64,000 nucleotides of DNA, taken from contig JAIPBL010000004.1 of assembly GCA_021739645.1 (NCBI GenBank), positions 1 through 64,000 of the forward strand, in the 5' to 3' direction. Source of the stretch: Saprospiraceae bacterium (GTDB lineage: Bacteria > Bacteroidota > Bacteroidia > Chitinophagales > Saprospiraceae). A program made the position numbers and the translations under genes. Below the pieces are notes generated by a model. It was not told where the DNA came from. It was given only the letters and a program-made list of their open reading frames with translations, and ran no database searches. Position 1 is the stretch's first letter. Every line of letters starts with the position of its first letter. Shown piece after piece: positions 42,865-51,399 of this stretch.

Positions 42865-44811
42865 ATGAGAAACCGTGCAGTAATTACCAATGTTAAACCC
42901 CTTCTTGCAGACGGCAACTACTACCTCAAGCGCATCCCAGGCGAGGAGGTGGAAATTACTGCCGATATTTATTGCGACGGTGATGAAGTTTTAAGGGCCG
43001 CCATCATCCACCAGCTTGTCGGAGATACCACTTGGCATGAAACGGACATGCAACCCACCAAGAATGAACAATGGGAAGGAACTTTTGACGTAGAAAAAAT
43101 AGGCTTCTATCAATACCGTATCGAAGCTTGGGTAGATCACCTCGCTACTTGGCACCATGGCCTTTTGTGGAAAAACAATGCTGGTCAAAACCTTACAAAT
43201 GACCTGTTGGTCGGGTCTGGCTGGTTAAAAAAAGCTGCTGAACAAGCGGACAAGGTCAAAGCCAAACTGCTTCTGAGTTGGGCAAAAATGATGGAAGACC
43301 CCACCAAATACCAAGAAGCCAGTGAATTGCTCCTGAGCGAGGAGGCAAGTGAAGTACTCGGCCAATGCCGGCTAAAAAATTTCTCCACTGTTTTTGATAA
43401 AAACATGCTGGTTCGAGTGGGACGACCAAAAGAATTGTTCAGCACTTGGTACTTGATGTTCCCCCGCTCGGCAAGCTCCGTTCCAGGCCAGCATGGTACG
43501 CTGAACGACTGCAAGTCTTTGCTCCCTCGAATTTCAAACATGGGCTTTGATGTGTTGTTTTTGCCACCAATTTTCCCCATTGGCAATACCAACCGAAAAG
43601 GTAAGAACAACAGCGTGGAAGCTGCGCCTGGCGATGTAGGCTCGCCCTGGTCAGTGGGTAATGCCGATGGCGGACACATGACCGTCAATCCATCGCTTGG
43701 CACCATGAAAGATTTTGAATCTTTGGTGAAAGATGCTGGAAATCTTGGAATGGAAGTGGCATTGGACATCAGTTTGCGCTGCTCCGCCGACCATCCATAC
43801 ATCAATGCGCATCCCGATTGGTTCAACCAAATGCCTGATGGCAGACTGGCCGTGGAAGAGGTACCCCCCTTGAACTACCAAGATATTGTTGACTTCAATT
43901 TTGAGTGCGATGATTGGCTGAATCTTTGGGAAGAATTGAAACAAATCTTCTTGTTTTGGGCTCAAAAGGGTGTGCGCATGTTTTACGCTAGCACCCCACA
44001 CCACCAGCCTTTTGGGTTTTGGAACTGGCTCATCGTTGAAGTGCAAATGGTTTATCCAGATGCCATTTTTCTGTCAGGCGCATTCACTCGTTCGGTAATC
44101 CAGGAAGAATTGGCGAAGGCTGGATTCAACCAATCATTTACTTATTTTTTCTGGCGAAACAGGAACAAACATGACCTTCAGCAATACCTTTCGGAGTTAA
44201 TCAATGGAGACACCAGTGAGTACCTTCACCCCAATTTTTTCACTAATACACCTGACATACTGCCTAGTTACCTAGCTGATAAAGGTGAAAATGCCTTCTT
44301 GCTCCAATATGCTTTAGCTTCAATGATAGCCTCCAATTGCGGCATTTACGGCCCTGCGTTCGAACTGATGTACAACCAGCGATTCCCTGAAAGCAAGGAA
44401 CGATACAACCATTCAGAAAAATTCGAAATTGCCACCCACGACTGGTCCAAACAAAACAAACTCACCGATTTTATAACAAAACTGAATATAATAAGGCGAG
44501 ACAATCCGGCCATGCACAACATGTTCAACTTGACTTTCACGGGCACGGACAACGACTTTTTAATTAGCTTCGTCAGGATGACCAAAGACCGTAAAAACTT
44601 GATTTGGTGCATTATCAACCTAGACCCTGAAAACAACCATTCAGGTTATGTGGAGGTGCCAAGGGAATTGCTTGGCCTGAAAGGAAAATGGTTCAATTTG
44701 GAAGTCAAGGACTTGCTCACCGATGAAACCTACCACTGGTTCAATGATTGGAATTTTGTGGAACTGCGAATAGATAAGTATCCGCTACACATCTTGAAGA
44801 TAGAGGTTTGA
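42865..44811 (+). CDS. GlgE-like maltosyltransferase fold lacking the catalytic Asp and Glu
   Basis: The 648-residue protein aligns along its length with GlgE (alpha-1,4-glucan:maltose-1-phosphate maltosyltransferase): an N-terminal DUF3416-type domain (to about 190), then a GH13 barrel with GFDVLFLPPIFPIGNTNRKG, GSPWSVGNADGGH, NPSLGTMKDFESLV, SYTYFFWRN-like and TPDILPSYL, and a C-terminal beta domain. From memory, Streptomyces GlgE has its nucleophile in FRVDNPHTKP and acid/base in FLAEAFTRP. Here these read FYASTPHHQP (Ser376) and FLSGAFTRS (Gly405). The third acidic residue is kept (Asp464 in TPDI). Catalysis by the normal route is therefore not expected. It may bind glucan or regulate; no other glycogen gene is adjacent. 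The reading frame is intact, with its own promoter. Confidence 0.85.
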   Translation: MRNRAVITNVKPLLADGNYYLKRIPGEEVEITADIYCDGDEVLRAAIIHQLVGDTTWHETDMQPTKNEQWEGTFDVEKIGFYQYRIEAWVDHLATWHHGLLWKNNAGQNLTNDLLVGSGWLKKAAEQADKVKAKLLLSWAKMMEDPTKYQEASELLLSEEASEVLGQCRLKNFSTVFDKNMLVRVGRPKELFSTWYLMFPRSASSVPGQHGTLNDCKSLLPRISNMGFDVLFLPPIFPIGNTNRKGKNNSVEAAPGDVGSPWSVGNADGGHMTVNPSLGTMKDFESLVKDAGNLGMEVALDISLRCSADHPYINAHPDWFNQMPDGRLAVEEVPPLNYQDIVDFNFECDDWLNLWEELKQIFLFWAQKGVRMFYASTPHHQPFGFWNWLIVEVQMVYPDAIFLSGAFTRSVIQEELAKAGFNQSFTYFFWRNRNKHDLQQYLSELINGDTSEYLHPNFFTNTPDILPSYLADKGENAFLLQYALASMIASNCGIYGPAFELMYNQRFPESKERYNHSEKFEIATHDWSKQNKLTDFITKLNIIRRDNPAMHNMFNLTFTGTDNDFLISFVRMTKDRKNLIWCIINLDPENNHSGYVEVPRELLGLKGKWFNLEVKDLLTDETYHWFNDWNFVELRIDKYPLHILKIEV

Positions 44812-44862
44812 GTAAAAAGAAAAGGGGCTATTTCTGGTGAAATGCCCCTTTTCTTTTTACTC
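44810..44862. terminator. Bidirectional terminator shared by convergent genes
   Basis: A perfect 19-bp stem (44810-44828 with 44844-44862) contains the stop codons of both convergent genes. Each strand ends with a pyrimidine-rich TTTTCTTTTTAC tract within the stem arm. Confidence 0.85.
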
Positions 44863-46110
44863 AATTGGCCTTAGTACCGTGGAAGGCTTGAATTCCCAAT
44901 TCATCAGTTTATAAAAATCAAATGCATGGGGATTAAGCAGGTACTTACTTGCTTCCTCGTAATCATTTTTATTCAAAACATGCAGGTCGCTCAACACCAA
45001 ACGAGCGAATTCAGTATTGATGTCCACTAAGCGAGGCGGTATCTTACCATTTTCATCTTCAATGTCTTTCATGAAAATAGGGACTATTTCCGCCATTCTG
45101 GTTGTGCTGACGATACACCCTTTGTAGCCCGCTTCAAACAACTTTCTGACACCCATACCCAATACGGTGCAAAGGGTTAGGTCAAAAGCCACTGGCCGGC
45201 AGCAGCGTAGCTCATATCCCAGTTCTACAGGTCGGCTCTTAATATCAATGCCAAGCTCTTTTAGTTTGCGCTGTAAAAGCACGTTGATGATATGCGCCTT
45301 GCTCACGTTTCCCAGTTCTGGGTGGCCGTGCGCATCGAAGGTGAACGTGATGCCGCAGTTGCGGATATGCTCTTCATCCATGATGTGAAAAACGCCTTCG
45401 CTGACAATCGCCACGCCATGCTCCACATGGTTGATTTTACGTTTTATCATCGAAGAAATTATCATGTCCACGATGACGTCGAGTGTAACCGGAACCTTGT
45501 CAAACATCTCCGGGATGATAATCATCGGATAGTGACAGCTTGCACCAATTTCAAAAGCCAAATGCCCAGCTGAACGCCCCATCGAACTGATGACGAACCA
45601 AGTGCTACTTGTCCGGCTGTCTTCATAAATGGTGTTGCCAATTCTAACTCCCTCATCCTTAGCTGAGTTGAAACCGAATGTTGGCATCATATCCGGCAAA
45701 GGCAAGTCGTTGTCAATTGTCTTTGGAACGTGGATATTCTGTATATTGATGTGATGGCTTTCAAGCCATTTGGTGAGGCGGTTGCTGGAAGATGCCGTGT
45801 CATCACCACCTATCGTTACCAGCAACTTGACATTGTTTTCAACAAAAAAGTCAGCGGAAAACTCATGGTCCTTCGGCTTATGGCGGCTCATTCGGAGGGT
45901 GGAGCCACCCCTTGGAAAGATGCGGTCTGCGTAATGAAAATCAATATTAACGACCTCAGCTTGGCCATTAAACAGGTTTTTGAATCCATCATGAATGCCG
46001 ATAACCTGGTATCCGTCCTTCAAGAAGACCTTGGCGATGGTGGAAATGACAGTGTTGATTCCTGGAGCTGGCCCTCCGGCACAAAGAATGGCGATAGATT
46101 CTTTCATCAA
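44857..46110 (-). CDS. Phosphofructokinase with PPi-dependent signature
   Basis: The 417-residue enzyme phosphorylates fructose 6-phosphate. Two residues that separate phosphoryl donors point to pyrophosphate: the motif GGDDT at 101-105 (ATP enzymes have GGDGS/T) and PKTIDND at 129-135 with Lys130 where ATP enzymes have Gly. Other PFK motifs are CAGGPAPGINTV, PRGGSTLRMSRHKP, SSMGRSAGHLAFEIG and RPVELGYELRCCRP. Diphosphate--fructose-6-phosphate 1-phosphotransferase activity would be reversible and save ATP. Automatic annotation may call it '6-phosphofructokinase'. It lies 95 bp after sppA on the minus strand, possibly co-transcribed. Confidence 0.87.
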   Translation of the reverse strand: MMKESIAILCAGGPAPGINTVISTIAKVFLKDGYQVIGIHDGFKNLFNGQAEVVNIDFHYADRIFPRGGSTLRMSRHKPKDHEFSADFFVENNVKLLVTIGGDDTASSSNRLTKWLESHHINIQNIHVPKTIDNDLPLPDMMPTFGFNSAKDEGVRIGNTIYEDSRTSSTWFVISSMGRSAGHLAFEIGASCHYPMIIIPEMFDKVPVTLDVIVDMIISSMIKRKINHVEHGVAIVSEGVFHIMDEEHIRNCGITFTFDAHGHPELGNVSKAHIINVLLQRKLKELGIDIKSRPVELGYELRCCRPVAFDLTLCTVLGMGVRKLFEAGYKGCIVSTTRMAEIVPIFMKDIEDENGKIPPRLVDINTEFARLVLSDLHVLNKNDYEEASKYLLNPHAFDFYKLMNWEFKPSTVLRPIE

Positions 46111-46204
46111 ATTGACTTGTTAGTGTGAATAAAACTACAAGTCCGAAATGTAGGAAGAAATAACAGCATCAAGCAAAGAATAGTCAAAGCACATTTTTGC
46201 CAAC

Positions 46205-47983
46205 CTAATTAAAATTCAAAACTATTGGCAGTCTTGCCTGTACACCTTGCATTTTCAACCAGCTTTTAACTTGTTTATAATTGGGGTAAATTTCGGTCAT
46301 TTCCCTTTCGATTGCCTTGCCTTGAATTCCCTTGTCGCCACCTTCTCCAGTCAATTCATTGATAAGTTCTTGCAGTGGCTCTATCTGTTTGGGATATTCC
46401 ACCAACCGGTATTTCTCAATGCCCGCAAGCTCCGAAGCAATGACCATGGCCCTATCCAGGTCACCAATTTCATCCACGAGGCCAATTTGCCTAGCCTTTT
46501 CACCAACCCATACCCTACCCTGCGCTATCTGGTGAACGCTATCGGTGGTCATTCCTCGGCCATCAGCAACTCGCTTTAGGAAGGTGGCATACATGGCCTC
46601 CGTTGAATACTGTAATTGCGCTGCTTCAACAGGTGAAATATCGTAGAACGGGTTCACCCCTGTGCTGTACTTAGCTGTTTTCACGGTGTCCCAATGAATG
46701 CCGAGCTTTTCATCAAACAATTTAGAGGCATTTGGCATCATGCTAAAAACCCCGATGGAACCTGTCAATGTGTTTGGTTCAGCAATGATTTTGTCGGCAT
46801 TGCAGGCAATATAATAGCCGCCAGACGCTGCATAATCGCCCATGGAAACCACGATTTTCTTGCCGCCCTCCTTGGCCAATTGAAGCTCTCTCCAAATATT
46901 TTCAGAAGCAATAGCACTGCCACCACCTGAGTTCACTCTGAGTACAATTGCTTTTATCTTTTCGTCTTTTCGAATTTCACGCAGCAGCTTCACGTATTTT
47001 TGATCCACGATGGTTCCCCGGTCTCCCTCATTCATTAGAATATCACCTTCGGCAAAAACAAGGGCAATTTTATCCTTTGACTTGTAGTCTTTTTTCTTGG
47101 TAAAACTTAAAGCGTAATCCTCTAGTGAAACGACCTTCACATCCTTTTTTGCATCAACGCCCATTCGCCGCTTCATCTGCTCGATAATTTCGTCGGTGTA
47201 ACCAATCCTGTCAACCATACCCAACGTCACCGCATCTTCGGCAGTGCGAACCTTGAGTCCATCTGCAATTTCACGAAGCGTAGCCACGTCGATTTTTCTT
47301 GATGCCCCAATCTCTGTTAAAAAATTAGCATACACTGGCTCCAAAAACTCCCGCATTTGAAGGCGGTTTTTGTCCGTCATTTGATTGAGACGGAATGGTT
47401 CTGTGGCACTTTTGAAATCTCCAGCATAAAACACTTCCATCCTTATGCCTACCCTATCGAGCATGTCCTTAAAAAATGGAATCATCGCGGAGAATCCATG
47501 GAAATCAATGCTGCCAAGTGGGTTCACATAAACTGTGTCGGCGGCGGAAGCGAGGTAGTAAGCACCCTGCGTATAATATTTCGAGTTGGCGATGACGAAC
47601 TTGCCACTTTCCTTAAACTTGACAATTGCTTTTCTAACGGTAGCGGCAGAGGCCATCCCCATGCCCAATCCATTTTCTGGGTTCAGGTAAATTCCCTTTA
47701 TTTTATCATCCGTGGCAGCGTGGTCAATTGCCTCCACGATATCGGTCAAGCCAAGAATATCTTTTGAGTTGAGTGAAAATTTGCTGGATTCTATGTTGTT
47801 CGTCTGTTCCGGCACAGGTTGGCCAAAAGTTAAATGCAGCACGGTATCATCCGATACAGAGACATTTTTTTCGCCTCCGCTGCTGGCCACTACGCCGATA
47901 AAAAGAATACCGAAAAATAACAGGATGAAGGCCAAAGTCACGCCGAGGCAGGAGGCAAATACATTTTTGAGGAACTGGCTCAT
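46205..47983 (-). CDS. sppA: Signal peptide peptidase SppA (long, 67K type)
   Basis: The 592-residue membrane protease has an N-terminal membrane segment (FASCLGVTLAFILLFFGILF). It has two tandem ClpP-like domains. The general-base Lys is in the N-terminal half (AGDFKSATEPF) and the nucleophile Ser in the C-terminal half (GDYAASGGYYIACNADKI), as in E. coli SppA. It cleaves leftover signal peptides in the membrane. Full length. Confidence 0.93.
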   Translation of the reverse strand: MSQFLKNVFASCLGVTLAFILLFFGILFIGVVASSGGEKNVSVSDDTVLHLTFGQPVPEQTNNIESSKFSLNSKDILGLTDIVEAIDHAATDDKIKGIYLNPENGLGMGMASAATVRKAIVKFKESGKFVIANSKYYTQGAYYLASAADTVYVNPLGSIDFHGFSAMIPFFKDMLDRVGIRMEVFYAGDFKSATEPFRLNQMTDKNRLQMREFLEPVYANFLTEIGASRKIDVATLREIADGLKVRTAEDAVTLGMVDRIGYTDEIIEQMKRRMGVDAKKDVKVVSLEDYALSFTKKKDYKSKDKIALVFAEGDILMNEGDRGTIVDQKYVKLLREIRKDEKIKAIVLRVNSGGGSAIASENIWRELQLAKEGGKKIVVSMGDYAASGGYYIACNADKIIAEPNTLTGSIGVFSMMPNASKLFDEKLGIHWDTVKTAKYSTGVNPFYDISPVEAAQLQYSTEAMYATFLKRVADGRGMTTDSVHQIAQGRVWVGEKARQIGLVDEIGDLDRAMVIASELAGIEKYRLVEYPKQIEPLQELINELTGEGGDKGIQGKAIEREMTEIYPNYKQVKSWLKMQGVQARLPIVLNFN

Positions 47984-48084
47984 TGAATATTTAATCTAAT
48001 TGTGGAAGAATCAACGAAAGTAACTGACCACCATTTGGCAGTTAGTTTTTATAGATGAAAATGGGAATTGACCATACCAAACCT

Positions 48085-49023
48085 TTATTTTTCTGGTAAA
48101 AACACTTCTGCCATCATGCACCGGACACTTCCGCCACCGTAAGTTTCAATAGTTGGGATTGATGCAGAAAGTATATTTGTATGCTTGGTGATTTGTGCTA
48201 CCTGTGCTTCGTTCAGCGACTCAAAAGCTTGATTGGACATGACCAGAAAAGTCTCTCCTTTTCCGTTTTTAACATGCAGCATGTTGCCCGCAAAATTCAT
48301 CATCTGGTCAAGTGTGATTTCGATGATATCCTTTCCAGTAACTTCGAATTTGTTGTAAAGGAGTTCTTCTTCAATCTCACTCTGCACAGTTTCCATACAA
48401 ATCACCACAAATGTCTCTCCCAGAGCCATCATTACATTGGTATGGTAAATTTCAAGACCATCCCCGTCCACGGCATGAAACGGCACCGCTGTGTAACCCA
48501 TTGTTTTACAGTACCTTAGAAGCAAATCGGGGTGAGTCCGAGGGCTGAGGCAGGCATAAACCAGTTTGTTGGGGCGGTCGATAATCATGCTTCCTGTGCC
48601 CTCCAAATATTGGTCAATTTCCTCAAACTCCTGCAACTGGATTTTCTGTTCCACCCTGAACCGTTCCTGAATACTGCGAATAATATCATCACGTCGCTCC
48701 AATCTGCGAACGGTGGCCGTCATAGGGTAGGTAACAATGGTGCCATTTTGGTGAAATGTGACCCAGTTGTTGGGAAAAACAGCATCCGGTTTCAGGGGTC
48801 GATTTGTATCTTCAACCACGATGACATCTACGCCTACGGAACGCAATTTTTCAACAAAAGCATCAAATTCAGCAAGTGCCCGGTGGCTGATTTCGGCACT
48901 AGACATGGTTTCGTCGTTGGTCTGAAAAGCGTTGCTTGCTGCTGTCTCCTCATTGAAGCCAAAATTGGCTGGGCGAACCATCAGGATGTGCGAAGTAGTT
49001 TGGGCAGTTTCTTTAAGCATCAT
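48085..49023 (-). CDS. ctlX: Citrulline utilization hydrolase-like amidinotransferase family protein
   Basis: The 313-residue protein belongs to the arginine deiminase/amidinotransferase superfamily. It has MVRPANFGFNEETAASNAFQ, the PDAVFPNNWVTFH substrate loop, GTGSMIIDR, the catalytic His in GLEIYHTNVMMALG and the nucleophilic Cys in GGGSVRCMMAEVF. This arrangement matches CtlX. The predicted reaction is citrulline hydrolysis, but deiminase activity on a related guanidine compound cannot be excluded. ATG 49023 or 49020 is the likely start. Confidence 0.82.
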   Translation of the reverse strand: MMLKETAQTTSHILMVRPANFGFNEETAASNAFQTNDETMSSAEISHRALAEFDAFVEKLRSVGVDVIVVEDTNRPLKPDAVFPNNWVTFHQNGTIVTYPMTATVRRLERRDDIIRSIQERFRVEQKIQLQEFEEIDQYLEGTGSMIIDRPNKLVYACLSPRTHPDLLLRYCKTMGYTAVPFHAVDGDGLEIYHTNVMMALGETFVVICMETVQSEIEEELLYNKFEVTGKDIIEITLDQMMNFAGNMLHVKNGKGETFLVMSNQAFESLNEAQVAQITKHTNILSASIPTIETYGGGSVRCMMAEVFLPEK

Positions 49024-49155
49024 AGTGGTTTGGAAATTTTGGCACAAATAACCAGCTTTTTCAACAAAAAAAGTATTTGAAATGGAAATTGACCCCGCCT
49101 TTTACTAAAATTGCCACCATCAAATTTATTCACTCACTTCCCAAGTTTACAAGTC

Positions 49156-50544
49156 ATGAAAAACACTCGCCGATCCTTCGTCAAAAAATTAGCAGCTGGG
49201 GCCATTGCCACCAGTTTTATACCAAAACAAGCTTTTGCCGAAGGCAAAGTCACCACGCTTGATTATGAAAGACAGGTGAAAAAATATGGGCCAAATGACA
49301 AAATCCGGGTCGCCTGCATCGGCATGGGCATCATGGGTTTTAACAATTGCCGAACCACCGTCCAAGTCCCAGGCGTTGAATTGGTAGCTACCTGCGACCT
49401 CTATCAAGGCCGCCTCGACCGCTCCAAAGAAGTGTTTGGCAATCACCTTTTCACAACCCGCAGCTTCCGAGAAATCTTGGTCAGGAAAGATATTGACGCT
49501 GTCATTGTTGCTACCTCTGACCATTGGCACGACCATATTTGTATCGCAGCGATGCAAGCAGGCAAGGCAGTTTATTGTGAAAAACCAATGGTTCAGCACC
49601 TGGACGAGGGCAAGGCAGTCATTGAAGCGCAACGCAGTACTGGCAAGGTGCTTCAAGTAGGCAGCCAGGGCGTTAGTGGCCTCACGCAAAAAAAGGCGAA
49701 GGAGCTTTTTGCGTCAGGTATCATTGGCCAACTGGTTTCCGCCGAAGCTTGGAACGACCGCCAATCTTCCAATGGGGCATGGCAGTATTCCATTCCCACC
49801 GATGCCTCGCCCAAAACCGTCGACTGGGACAATTTCATCGGAGATGCTCCCAAGCTCCCCTTCGATGCCACCCGATTTTTTCGCTGGCGCAACTACCGTG
49901 ACTACGGCACTGGCATCGCCGGTGACTTGTTTGTGCACTTATTCTCCGGCATTCATAATATCACGGGTTCGTCAGGGCCTGAGCGCATTTACGCCAGTGG
50001 TGGCACACGTTACTGGAAAGACGGACGGGATGTGCCTGACCTCATGCAAGCCATTTTTGACTACCCTGAAGCCAAAACGCACCCTGCCTTCAACCTCCAA
50101 CTTCGAGTCAATTTCGAAAGCGGTGATGGGGGCGGCCAAAAGACCCGCCTAGTGGGCACGGATGGAGTCATCGAACTGCGTGGGGACAGCGTGGTGGTGA
50201 CGAGGCACAAACTAGAAACCATGCCGAGTTATGGAGGCTGGGATAGCTTCGATACCTTTTCCACTGCCCAACAAAAGGAATACGAGGCCTGGTTCAAGGC
50301 TAAATATCCTTCCCTGCCACCCACAATTCAAGAACCCGCCGAGTTGGCGTTCAAAGTGCCAGAAGGTTACGATGACCATTATGACCACCATTTCAATTTC
50401 TACGATTGCATCCGCAATGGCAAAACACCCGTGGAAGATGCGGTATTTGGTATGCGGGCTGCAGCGCCCTCACTTGCAGCAAATTTGAGCTATTTTGAGA
50501 ACAAGGTTGTAAAATGGGACCCGGTAGGTATGGTAATCAAGTAA
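49156..50544 (+). CDS. Gfo/Idh/MocA family oxidoreductase with Tat-like signal
   Basis: The 462-residue protein has a twin-arginine-like signal (NTRRSFVKKLAAGAIATSF, about 3-21), then a Rossmann fold (IRVACIGMGIMGFNNC), the EKP motif in GKAVYCEKPMVQHLDEG, and GSQGVSGL. The C-terminal half has FFRWRNYRDYGTGIAGDLFVH, the family's catalytic-type substrate side. Exported members of this family are frequent in Bacteroidota and act on sugars or glycoside derivatives with a tightly held cofactor. Substrate unknown. ATG 49156 starts the signal peptide. Confidence 0.85.
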   Translation: MKNTRRSFVKKLAAGAIATSFIPKQAFAEGKVTTLDYERQVKKYGPNDKIRVACIGMGIMGFNNCRTTVQVPGVELVATCDLYQGRLDRSKEVFGNHLFTTRSFREILVRKDIDAVIVATSDHWHDHICIAAMQAGKAVYCEKPMVQHLDEGKAVIEAQRSTGKVLQVGSQGVSGLTQKKAKELFASGIIGQLVSAEAWNDRQSSNGAWQYSIPTDASPKTVDWDNFIGDAPKLPFDATRFFRWRNYRDYGTGIAGDLFVHLFSGIHNITGSSGPERIYASGGTRYWKDGRDVPDLMQAIFDYPEAKTHPAFNLQLRVNFESGDGGGQKTRLVGTDGVIELRGDSVVVTRHKLETMPSYGGWDSFDTFSTAQQKEYEAWFKAKYPSLPPTIQEPAELAFKVPEGYDDHYDHHFNFYDCIRNGKTPVEDAVFGMRAAAPSLAANLSYFENKVVKWDPVGMVIK

Positions 50545-50577
50545 AAATTAAGTTCTAGTTTTCATAAAATCAGTCAA

Positions 50578-51333
50578 CTAAGATTGGGTAAATAACGCAC
50601 AAACGATTCCAGTCGCCACGCCAGCATTCAGCGATTCAGCCCCCCCACCCGCCCCTTTCGGGATTGAAATGCGGTGTGTCAATTTGGCCTGAATTTCATC
50701 TGACAACCCCCTGCTCTCGTTGCCAATAGCAATGAGGGCAGGGGGTTCTAGGCTTTCCTTGAAAACGGACTGACCGTCAAGCACAGTTCCATAAACAGGC
50801 AAATCAGGTAGTTTCTCCAGCAGGTCGTCGAAATCCATTTCCACACATTTCACCCGCAAAAAAGCCCCCATGCCAGCCTGCACCACTTTTGGGTTGTATG
50901 CCTCCACACTGCCTGACGAACAGAATACCCACGGGATGCCGAACCAATCGGCGATGCGGAGGATGGTGCCGAGGTTGCCCGGGTCACGGATATCGTCAAG
51001 GTAAAGGGAGATGCCGTTGGCCACTGATTTTTCATCAAGAATAAGCTCAGGCTGTTTCACCACTAGTACAACTTGGTTGGGTGTTGTGAGCAGTGAAATT
51101 TTCTTTAGCTCAGCTTCTGCGACTGAGATGACGGTTTCTATATTTCGGAGCAAGGCCTTGTTTTGTGCAATCCAATCAGGGACGGCTACCACTGCTTCAA
51201 TTTCCAGGAAGTTTGAACTCAACACTTCCTTGGCCAATTTCACGCCTTCCACCATGAAATTGTGATACTTTTGGCGGTGCTTCCGCTCATGCAAAGATTT
51301 GAAGTATTTTAAATGATTGATGGATAATTTCAT
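50578..51333 (-). CDS. TrmH/SpoU-family RNA 2'-O-methyltransferase
   Basis: The 251-residue SPOUT-fold protein has an N-terminal substrate-binding domain (KYHNFMVEGVKLAKEVL) and the three SpoU motifs: LYLDDIRDPGNLGTILR, LIAIGNESRGLS and SIPKGAGGGAESLNAGVATGI. It methylates rRNA or tRNA ribose; which residue is unknown. It is divergent from the TamL-like gene, an arrangement I recall from other Bacteroidota. Confidence 0.9.
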   Translation of the reverse strand: MKLSINHLKYFKSLHERKHRQKYHNFMVEGVKLAKEVLSSNFLEIEAVVAVPDWIAQNKALLRNIETVISVAEAELKKISLLTTPNQVVLVVKQPELILDEKSVANGISLYLDDIRDPGNLGTILRIADWFGIPWVFCSSGSVEAYNPKVVQAGMGAFLRVKCVEMDFDDLLEKLPDLPVYGTVLDGQSVFKESLEPPALIAIGNESRGLSDEIQAKLTHRISIPKGAGGGAESLNAGVATGIVCALFTQS

Positions 51334-51399
51334 GTGAATTTGAGGGTTTTAAGATTCTGTGATTCCCCGATTTCAGCGTATTCGTGCATTCTTTAGAAA

